Under the pieces are notes generated by a model, which did not search any database, was not told where the DNA came from, and saw only the letters and a list, made by a program, of their open reading frames with translations. DNA of 12,739 bases from Campylobacteraceae bacterium (GTDB lineage: Bacteria > Campylobacterota > Campylobacteria > Campylobacterales > Sulfurovaceae), in the NCBI GenBank assembly GCA_027063325.1, contig JAMOSA010000146.1:1-12739 (forward strand). The letters are read 5' to 3'. The first letter of the stretch is position 1. Each line of letters starts with the position of its first letter. Both the position numbers and the translations under genes were made by a program. Positions 7,011-12,739 of this stretch are shown here, piece after piece.

Positions 7011-8394
7011 CAAAATGGTAGAATTTACTGTAAATGGCAAAAAACTCTTGGCTTTTGAGGGGCTAAATCTACTTAAGTATCTATTGGATAACGGATATAA
7101 CATTCCTCACTACTGCTATCATGATTCATTGGGAGCAGATGGAAATTGTCGTATGTGTATGGTAGAGATAAAAGGCAAAAAAAGACCTCAAATTGCTTGT
7201 GATACACTCATAAAAGAGGGTTTGGAAGTAAATACAAATACACCTACTATAAAGAGACTAAGAGAAGAGATTTTGCAAATGCAGCTTAGAAATCACCCTG
7301 TTGATTGTCCAGTATGCGACAAAGCAGGTGAATGCTATTTGCAAAACTACTATATGGATTATGGATTATATAAAGAGGGTAAACACAAAAAGCAAAAGAT
7401 AAAAAAATCCAAAAACATAGAGTTTGGCAGGAATGTAGTATATGATGAAGAGAGGTGTATATTATGCAAAAGATGTGTAAGATTTTTTGCCAATATAACA
7501 AAAACCAATGAACTTGGTGTAATAAAAAGAGCAAACCACTCTACCATATCTACAGCTCCTAATCAAAAATTACAAAGCCAATATGCTATGAATATAGTAG
7601 ATTTATGCCCTGTTGGTGCCCTACTAAGCAGTGATTTTAAATTTAAGCAAAGAGTATGGTTTTTGCAAAGTAGCCCCTCTATATGTCATGGTTGCACAAA
7701 AAATTGCAATATTACAATAGATTACAGTAGTACAAAATTCCAAGCAGAGAGAATTTACAGATACAAAGCTAGAAGAAATGAAGATGTAAATGGATACTTT
7801 ATCTGTGATGAGGGTAGATTGAGTTACAAAGAGTATCATACAAACAGAGTTACACAAATAGAGTACAAAAATAGTATTATAGATTTCAAAGAAGCCATAT
7901 CAAAAATTGGAATTGAAATATTTATACACAAAGATATAGTTATATTGGCTTCACCAAATCTATATATAGAAGAGTTGGAATCTATTATAAAATGGTCAAA
8001 AAAACTAAATGCCAGACTCTACTCTCCACTTGAGTGCTACAAAGATAAAGAGTTTGCAGACAATTGGCTAAAAGAGGAGCTTAGAGTAGCAAATGCCTAT
8101 GGTGTTATGGCATTAGAGATTGATACTTCTACTCCTGATATATCTAGTGATACACTCCTTATAAACTTTGATCACAAATTAGCCCAAGATATAAATACAC
8201 TCCACAGAATTGACTTTATCACACACTCTATCAATTCACAAGGGTTGATTTTGCCACTTGCTAGTTGGGTACAAAGCAGTAGACATCTTATAAACAGTAG
8301 TGGTATCAAGCAGTATGCCCCCAAAACTCTTGTTGCCAACAAACCTATACTTACAGTTACAGAGTGGATAGAGGCAATTGGAGGTGATATATGA
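7003..8394 (+). CDS. nuoG: NADH-quinone oxidoreductase subunit G, condensed form with four FeS sites
   Basis: NuoG carries the electron wire from NuoF/E toward NuoI. The N-terminal part is complete. N1b is bound by Cys38, Cys49, Cys52 and Cys66. N5 is bound by His98, Cys102, Cys105 and Cys111. N4 is bound by Cys152, Cys155, Cys158 and Cys202. A fourth quartet, Cys228, Cys231, Cys235 and Cys268, matches the off-path cluster N7 site, with 32 residues before the last cysteine versus 27 in E. coli. The protein then has only about 195 further residues, 463 in total, where NuoG is usually about 700-900. The molybdopterin-oxidoreductase-like domain is therefore mostly missing, yet its tail seems kept: LPLASWVQSSRHLINSSGIKQ resembles the 'LPAASFxExxGTFxNxEGRxQ' segment near the end of normal NuoG. 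That pattern suggests internal loss rather than truncation or frameshift. The start overlaps nuoF by eight bases behind GAGGGG (6991-6996); ATG at 7015 is a weaker alternative. The end overlaps nuoH as ATGA. Confidence 0.95.
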   Translation: MSSKMVEFTVNGKKLLAFEGLNLLKYLLDNGYNIPHYCYHDSLGADGNCRMCMVEIKGKKRPQIACDTLIKEGLEVNTNTPTIKRLREEILQMQLRNHPVDCPVCDKAGECYLQNYYMDYGLYKEGKHKKQKIKKSKNIEFGRNVVYDEERCILCKRCVRFFANITKTNELGVIKRANHSTISTAPNQKLQSQYAMNIVDLCPVGALLSSDFKFKQRVWFLQSSPSICHGCTKNCNITIDYSSTKFQAERIYRYKARRNEDVNGYFICDEGRLSYKEYHTNRVTQIEYKNSIIDFKEAISKIGIEIFIHKDIVILASPNLYIEELESIIKWSKKLNARLYSPLECYKDKEFADNWLKEELRVANAYGVMALEIDTSTPDISSDTLLINFDHKLAQDINTLHRIDFITHSINSQGLILPLASWVQSSRHLINSSGIKQYAPKTLVANKPILTVTEWIEAIGGDI

Positions 8395-9677
8395 GTATGG
8401 TTGTAACAGTAGGTACAATTGTTGCGGTGGTTATATCTGCTTTGTTGGCTCTTTTGATGATACCTATTCTTGTATGGTTAGAAAGAAGGGTATGTGGATT
8501 GATTCAAGATAGATTAGGACCAAACCGCACAAATATAGCAGGTTTTAGACTAGGTGGAGTAGTGCAATCATTTGCAGATGTTATTAAACTTGTAGTCAAA
8601 GAGGAGTACTACCCAAAGCATATCTCAAAACATAGATGGCTATTTATACTCTCTCCAATTATTACATTTGCTTCTGCACTTTTAGCTTTTATGGTAATTC
8701 CATTTGCTGATAATTTAAGAGTATTTGATGAAATTATTCCTATGCAAGCACTACCTGTTGATTGGGGCATATTGTGGTACCTTGCAATTGGCAGTGTGGG
8801 TGTAATTGGTATGATATTTGGAGGTTGGCTCAGTCACAATAAATACTCTTTGCTTGGAGCCTTGAGAGCATCTTCACAAATGATTAGTTATGAAGTTGCA
8901 CTTGGTCTTGGTGTTGCAACTGTAATAATGGTATATGGAACTATAGATTTCAACTCTATGGTACATTGGCAAAGCGGTACACTGTTTGGAGTATTACCAG
9001 CTTGGGGGGTAATTGTACAGCCAATTACTGCACTAATAGTAATTATTGCCCTGTTTGTAGAGACCAACCGAGCCCCTTTTAGTGTAGCTGAGGGTGAGAG
9101 TGAGATAGTAGCAGGATTCTTTACAGAGTTTACTGCTATGAAGTTTGCTATGTTTTTTATGGGTGAGTATGTAGCTATGAATGGTGCCAGTGCTGTTATT
9201 ATAACTATGTTTTTTGGTGGTTATCAATTGCCCTGGCTATCTACTGCTGATTTAATATCCAATATAGAATTGATTGCTACTATTGCTACTGTTGTAATAC
9301 CAATTATATTGTACTACTTTGTAGCATGGATGAAAAAAAACAATAGTGTAAGAGTTACTCTATCTACTGATGGAGGCAGAAGTTTTGAAACCAAAGTACT
9401 ATCTTGGGTACTCTTTGTTATGGGATTTTTGGCAATAACAGCTTTGTGGGCAGTTGTATTTAGCAACTCAAAAGATGCCATAAGTATAGCTGTAACACTG
9501 ATTCAATTTTGTATATTTGTTACAAAACTTATGATATTTAATATCTTTTTTATTGTTATTAGATGGACACTTCCAAGATTTAGATATGACCAAGTACAAA
9601 TGGTTGGCTGGAGATACCTATTGCCTCTATCTCTTGTAAATCTGTTTGTAACAGCTTTAGTTATAGTAGGAGTGTAA
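8391..9677 (+). CDS. nuoH: NADH-quinone oxidoreductase subunit H, enlarged
   Basis: NuoH is the membrane subunit that forms the quinone entry channel and links redox to proton pumping. Recognisable motifs are WLERRVCGLIQDRLGPNR in the first loop, DVIKLVVKEE, SYEVALGLG, the acidic loop ETNRAPFSVAEGESEIVAGF followed by KFAMFFMGEY, and the C-terminal RWTLPRFRYDQ...GWRYLLPLSLVN. The usual length is about 325-350 residues; this one has 428. The extra roughly 80 residues (about 284-366) lie between FFGGYQLPWL and the final conserved helix. They contain two additional hydrophobic segments (about 292-314 and 336-357) joined by a polar stretch, KKNNSVRVTLSTDGGRSFE. About ten membrane helices are therefore predicted instead of eight. 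The flanking motifs are intact, so this is an insertion, not a fusion or frame error. The ATG overlaps the nuoG stop and follows GGAGG at 8380-8384. Confidence 0.96.
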   Translation: MSMVVTVGTIVAVVISALLALLMIPILVWLERRVCGLIQDRLGPNRTNIAGFRLGGVVQSFADVIKLVVKEEYYPKHISKHRWLFILSPIITFASALLAFMVIPFADNLRVFDEIIPMQALPVDWGILWYLAIGSVGVIGMIFGGWLSHNKYSLLGALRASSQMISYEVALGLGVATVIMVYGTIDFNSMVHWQSGTLFGVLPAWGVIVQPITALIVIIALFVETNRAPFSVAEGESEIVAGFFTEFTAMKFAMFFMGEYVAMNGASAVIITMFFGGYQLPWLSTADLISNIELIATIATVVIPIILYYFVAWMKKNNSVRVTLSTDGGRSFETKVLSWVLFVMGFLAITALWAVVFSNSKDAISIAVTLIQFCIFVTKLMIFNIFFIVIRWTLPRFRYDQVQMVGWRYLLPLSLVNLFVTALVIVGV

Positions 9678-9679
9678 TA

Positions 9680-10198
9680 ATGTCAAAAAAGGTTAAAAAG
9701 GTTACAAGATATGGCAATAGTACCAAAGAGAGACTCTATCTGCCAGCCATACTTGAAGGATTAAAGATAACTACTAGCCATTTGCTACAAAATCTATCTG
9801 ATATAAACAGTGTAGAGACACTTGAGTATCCAGAAGAGCAACCTACTGATATAACCTCAAGATACAGAGGACTCCATAGATTAACTCACAGAGCAGATGG
9901 AACTATTAGATGTGTAGCCTGTTTTATGTGTGCTACAGCTTGTCCTGCTGAGTGTATAGATATAGTAGCAACAACCAGAGATGATGGAGTTGATGACAAG
10001 ATGCCTTTGCAGTTTAATATAGATACTCTTGAGTGTATATTTTGTGGATATTGTGTAGAGGCTTGTCCTTGTGATGCAATACGAATGGATACAGGAATAT
10101 TCTCAATAATAGGTAAAAAAAGAGAGGATTTTATACTCACAAAAGATAGACTACTCTCACACAAAGGGGTATTTGGAGAGGAGATCAGCCGTGCTTGA
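9680..10198 (+). CDS. nuoI: NADH-quinone oxidoreductase subunit I, two [4Fe-4S] clusters
   Basis: NuoI is a bacterial-ferredoxin-like subunit that passes electrons from NuoG to cluster N2 in NuoB. The 172 residues begin with a basic stretch and the amphipathic segment LEGLKITTSHLLQNL that lies against the membrane arm. Two CxxCxxCxxxC motifs follow: Cys78, Cys81, Cys84 and Cys88 in RCVACFMCATACP, and Cys119, Cys122, Cys125 and Cys129 in ECIFCGYCVEACP. In this fold the last cysteine of each motif ligates the other cluster, giving N6a and N6b. Extra cysteines at 92 and 131 follow the two CP motifs. The ATG is two bases after the nuoH stop, with GGAG at 9669-9672. The end overlaps the nuoJ start by eight bases. 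Confidence 0.97.
   Translation: MSKKVKKVTRYGNSTKERLYLPAILEGLKITTSHLLQNLSDINSVETLEYPEEQPTDITSRYRGLHRLTHRADGTIRCVACFMCATACPAECIDIVATTRDDGVDDKMPLQFNIDTLECIFCGYCVEACPCDAIRMDTGIFSIIGKKREDFILTKDRLLSHKGVFGEEISRA
10179..10183 (+). promoter_or_regulatory. Ribosome binding site that fixes a GTG start for nuoJ
   Basis: AGGAG (inside the purine run 10175-10183) lies seven bases before GTG at 10191, ideal spacing. The next in-frame ATG at 10200 is 16 bases away, and the upstream in-frame TTG at 10173 overlaps the purine run itself. The GTG is therefore the best start. Confidence 0.7.
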
Positions 10199-10691
10199 GA
10201 TGATAATATTTTTTGTAATAACTCTATTTGTAATTGGTGGGGGAGCTATGGTAATACTCTCAACCTCTCCTGCTTTACAGATAGCTGGTTTTATGTTTTG
10301 TACTCTCTCCCTTGGGGGAGAGTATCTTTTGTTGCATCAATCATATCTATTTTTGGCTCAAACTATGGTGGTAGTAGGAGCTATTGTTGTACTTACTGCC
10401 ATTGTTATAACCTCAATCAATCAAAAAGAGTCAAATATTCCCAAAGAGGGTATAAGATATATGTATATAGTTATATCAACTCTACTTGTTACACCATTTG
10501 GGTTGCTTATATACAAAACTCTCATATCTATATTGCCAAAAAACAGTATAGAGTTTTCTACCAAAGGGGATATAAATAGTATCTCAATAGAGTTGTTTAG
10601 CAATTGGATACTACCATTTGAGATACTATCAGTACTCCTTTTAGCTTCATTAATTGGTGCTGTTGCAATAGGCAGAAAGGATAAACAATGA
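10191..10691 (+). CDS. nuoJ: NADH-quinone oxidoreductase subunit J, GTG start
   Basis: NuoJ is a membrane subunit of the pumping arm whose third helix changes conformation during turnover in other complex I structures. The predicted 166-residue protein has five hydrophobic segments (about 4-24, 28-49, 54-76, 90-107 and 138-159), as expected. Family marks are SPALQIAGFMFCTLSLGGEYLLL and the helix-3 segment FLAQTMVVVGAIVVL. That helix normally reads 'xIxVYxGAIxVLFxF': here the conserved tyrosine is Val61, and the phenylalanines after VL are missing (LTAIVITSI). It is therefore a divergent NuoJ, although position and topology leave little doubt. The start is GTG at 10191, chosen for its AGGAG. 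The gene overlaps nuoI by eight bases and nuoK by four. Confidence 0.94.
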   Translation: MLEMIIFFVITLFVIGGGAMVILSTSPALQIAGFMFCTLSLGGEYLLLHQSYLFLAQTMVVVGAIVVLTAIVITSINQKESNIPKEGIRYMYIVISTLLVTPFGLLIYKTLISILPKNSIEFSTKGDINSISIELFSNWILPFEILSVLLLASLIGAVAIGRKDKQ

Positions 10692-11005
10692 GTGCAGAGT
10701 ATTTTATAGCAGTAGCTGTAGTACTATTTTGTATGGGTATAGTAGGAGTTGTGAGCAGAAGAAGCATATTTGTACTCTATATGTCACTTGAACTTATCCT
10801 AAACAGTATCAATCTGATTTTGGCAACATTTGCAAATGTATCAAACCAATCTGCCCACTCTGTATTAGCACTTATAATCATAGGTATAATAGCTGCTGAA
10901 GCTACTCTATTTTTGGCAATGATAGTACATCTGTATAGACAAAAAAGAGATATTGACAGTAGTAGCTACAATCTGTTGGCTCAAGGAGGCTCAAATGATA
11001 AGTGA
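10688..11005 (+). CDS. nuoK: NADH-quinone oxidoreductase subunit K
   Basis: NuoK is a three-helix, MrpC-like membrane subunit in the proton pathway between NuoH/J and the antiporter-like subunits. It has 105 residues, against about 100 in E. coli. The two essential buried glutamates are present: Glu35 in YMSLELILNSINL and Glu71 in AAEATLFLAMIVHLYR, aligning with Glu36 and Glu72 of E. coli NuoK. The ATG overlaps the nuoJ stop as ATGA and has AAAGGA close upstream (around 10677-10682). Its 3' end overlaps the nuoL start by 11 bases, and it also contains the strong AAGGAGG used by nuoL. Confidence 0.97.
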   Translation: MSAEYFIAVAVVLFCMGIVGVVSRRSIFVLYMSLELILNSINLILATFANVSNQSAHSVLALIIIGIIAAEATLFLAMIVHLYRQKRDIDSSSYNLLAQGGSNDK

Positions 11006-12739
11006 TTCTTTACTCTCTTGGGTATTGTTATTGCCATTTATAGCCTCATTTTTGATTGGTATGATACACTTGAGTATCAAAGAGGATAACTCCATACACA
11101 ATCTATATGCTGTTATTGCACTCTCTTTTACTTCACTTGCTACAATTATAGGATTTGGGTTGAGTGATAGTGTAATAACTACAAACAAAGTTATAGATTA
11201 TACTCTCTTTAAATGGATAGATATTGGTAATTTTAATATTGATTTGAGTCTGCATTTGGATAAACTTGGTGCAGTTATGCTCTTTATTGTTACATTTGTA
11301 GGTACTGTTATTACAATTTATGCAGTCGGTTATATGAGAAGAGATAATGGTTTTGGCAGATTCTTTTCATATTTTACTCTTTTTATAGGTAGTATGTTGC
11401 TATTGGTTTTGGCAAACAATCCTATAATTATGTTTATAGGGTGGGAGCTTGTAGGAGTTACATCATACCTGCTTATTGGATACTACTACCAAAACAGAGA
11501 CAATATCAAAGCAGCAAACAAAGCATTTATTGCAAACCGTATAGGTGATTTGGGATTTATTGGTGCTATAGCTTTGCTTTTTGCAACAGTTGGTGAAGGG
11601 GGAATGAGTTTTGAGGCACTCTCACACTCAATTATAGATATAGACAAAACTCTACTGTTTATAATTGCACTACTGCTCTTTGCTGGAGCTGTTGGTAAAT
11701 CTGCTCAAATTCCTCTGTTTGTATGGCTACCAGATGCTATGGCAGGACCTACTCCAGTATCGGCACTAATTCATGCTGCTACTATGGTAACAGCTGGAGT
11801 ATATATGGTAGCAAGATTTGCATTTTTATACAATGAAGTACCAAATGCAGGACTCATTATCGCATATACAGGAGCTGTATCTGCAATCCTTGCAGCTCTT
11901 TTTGCCTCTTATCAAAATGATATTAAAAAGATACTAGCATACTCAACAATGTCTCAACTTGGATATATGTTTATAGCAGTTGGACTTGGAGCTTATAGCA
12001 GTGGTATATTTCATCTATTTACTCATGCATTCTTTAAAGCACTTCTATTTATGGGAGCTGGAGTACTTATTGTACTGTTTCATCAACAAAATCTATTCCA
12101 GTTACAAGGTAGAGGCAAAAATATTTATAGCCTCAAAGTACCTATGCTCATAGCAACATTTGCAATTACAGGTTTGCCACCATTTGCAGGTTTTTTCAGC
12201 AAAGATGCCATACTGCTTCAAGCTTTTGGCAAGGGTGAGTATCTATTGTGGTTTTTGGGTGTTACTACTGCATTTTTGACCGCTTTTTATATGTTTAGAT
12301 TCTATTTTATACTATTTGCAAAAGATCCAAAAGAGATTACTTCATACAAAACACCAAGTAGTGAAATGCTCTATCCTATAATTATACTTGCAGTAGGCAG
12401 TGCCTTGGCAGGATTTTTGAATCTGCCAAAAGCTTATGGTGGAACAGAGTGGTTTGGCTCTATGATAGATTTGCCAGATAGAGTAGTACATTTTGGATTT
12501 GGGGGTGAATTTATACTCGATTTAATCAATATAATAGTAGTGCTTGGGGGTATATTTATGGCATATCACATCTATATGGAGAGAATCAAACCACTACCTC
12601 AAAGCATATGGGACAAAAGATTTTATAATGCACTCTATATAGATAAAGTATATGAGATACTCTTTGTAAAATCTCTATTTTTAATCAGCAAAATATTTGC
12701 AAGGGTGGTTGATGGTGTAATAGATGGAATAATTATGGA
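10995..12739 (+). CDS. nuoL: NADH-quinone oxidoreductase subunit L, 3' end outside window
   Basis: NuoL is the distal antiporter-like proton-pumping subunit of complex I. The frame is open from ATG 10995 to the window edge, giving 581 codons; E. coli NuoL has 613, so little is missing. Family motifs are WELVGVTSYLLIGYYY (Trp150, Glu151, corresponding to the essential Glu144 of E. coli), GKSAQIPLFVWLPDAMAGPTPVSALIHAATMVTAG (Lys235, corresponding to Lys229), NDIKKILAYSTMSQLGY, and FTHAFFKALLFMGAG. The C-terminal stretch YNALYIDKVYEILFVKS is the usual lead-in to the long amphipathic helix that runs back along the membrane arm. The Shine-Dalgarno AAGGAGG (10983-10989) is the strongest in the operon. 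The start overlaps nuoK by 11 bases. nuoM and nuoN are expected downstream but are not in view. Confidence 0.97.
   Translation, partial: MISDSLLSWVLLLPFIASFLIGMIHLSIKEDNSIHNLYAVIALSFTSLATIIGFGLSDSVITTNKVIDYTLFKWIDIGNFNIDLSLHLDKLGAVMLFIVTFVGTVITIYAVGYMRRDNGFGRFFSYFTLFIGSMLLLVLANNPIIMFIGWELVGVTSYLLIGYYYQNRDNIKAANKAFIANRIGDLGFIGAIALLFATVGEGGMSFEALSHSIIDIDKTLLFIIALLLFAGAVGKSAQIPLFVWLPDAMAGPTPVSALIHAATMVTAGVYMVARFAFLYNEVPNAGLIIAYTGAVSAILAALFASYQNDIKKILAYSTMSQLGYMFIAVGLGAYSSGIFHLFTHAFFKALLFMGAGVLIVLFHQQNLFQLQGRGKNIYSLKVPMLIATFAITGLPPFAGFFSKDAILLQAFGKGEYLLWFLGVTTAFLTAFYMFRFYFILFAKDPKEITSYKTPSSEMLYPIIILAVGSALAGFLNLPKAYGGTEWFGSMIDLPDRVVHFGFGGEFILDLINIIVVLGGIFMAYHIYMERIKPLPQSIWDKRFYNALYIDKVYEILFVKSLFLISKIFARVVDGVIDGIIM

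Noticed and set aside
8391..8394. Short nuoG as a frameshifted or truncated pseudogene
   Set aside because: The C-terminal segment still resembles the normal NuoG end, the stop overlaps nuoH as ATGA, and no remnant of the missing domain is found in another frame.
10173..10190. Upstream TTG start for nuoJ
   Set aside because: It overlaps the purine-rich ribosome binding site; the GTG at 10191 has ideal spacing and begins the hydrophobic N-terminus expected for NuoJ.
10298..10579. 93-codon open frame on the plus strand inside nuoJ
   Set aside because: It is an out-of-frame shadow rich in Tyr, Ser and Cys with no domain signature, fully inside a real gene.
1..12739. CRISPR array, transposon, toxin-antitoxin or phage-defence genes
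   Set aside because: No direct-repeat arrays, terminal inverted repeats, transposase motifs or unexplained genes are present; every long frame belongs to a known housekeeping or complex I family.

Overview
The window is AT-rich, densely coding and entirely plus-strand. It holds 14 protein genes, all co-oriented, and two intergenic gaps of about 130-140 bases; no other gap exceeds 20 bases. AGA (Arg) and ATA (Ile) codons are used heavily throughout. The charged insertion near the C-terminus of DnaB resembles the one known from Helicobacter and Campylobacter DnaB, so a Campylobacterota bacterium (a Sulfurimonas-like or other free-living relative) is the best guess. An AT-rich Aquificota-type bacterium cannot be excluded. 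No taxon-specific RNA gene is present to settle it.

Region 1 (about 1-2585) is housekeeping. It contains the 3' part of an RNase Z gene (tRNA 3' processing), then a Bcp/PrxQ peroxiredoxin behind its own likely promoter, then dnaB, the replicative helicase, 19 bases further on and probably co-transcribed.

Region 2 (2586-2725) is the leader of the next operon. It has a candidate -10 box, a 6-bp hairpin and a possible five-codon mini-ORF, followed by a good ribosome binding site.

Region 3 (2726 to the end) is one respiratory complex I operon: nuoA, nuoB, fused nuoCD, nuoE, nuoF, nuoG, nuoH, nuoI, nuoJ, nuoK and the first 581 codons of nuoL; nuoM and nuoN are expected just beyond the edge. Almost all junctions overlap by 4-11 bases, which implies one transcript with translational coupling. 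NuoE, NuoF and NuoG form the NADH-oxidising arm. NuoB, NuoCD and NuoI carry electrons to the quinone site. NuoA, H, J, K and L form the membrane proton-pumping arm. All the expected FeS ligands (N1a, N3, N1b, N4, N5, N6a, N6b, N2, plus an N7-type quartet) can be seen, so the complex looks like a genuine NADH:quinone oxidoreductase. It differs from the Helicobacter/Campylobacter form, in which NuoE and NuoF are replaced by other proteins.

I see no mobile element, CRISPR array, RNA gene or unknown gene system. The observations most worth a second look are structural variants inside complex I: a condensed 463-residue NuoG, a NuoH enlarged by about 80 residues with two extra predicted membrane helices, and a NuoJ lacking the usual tyrosine in its third helix.
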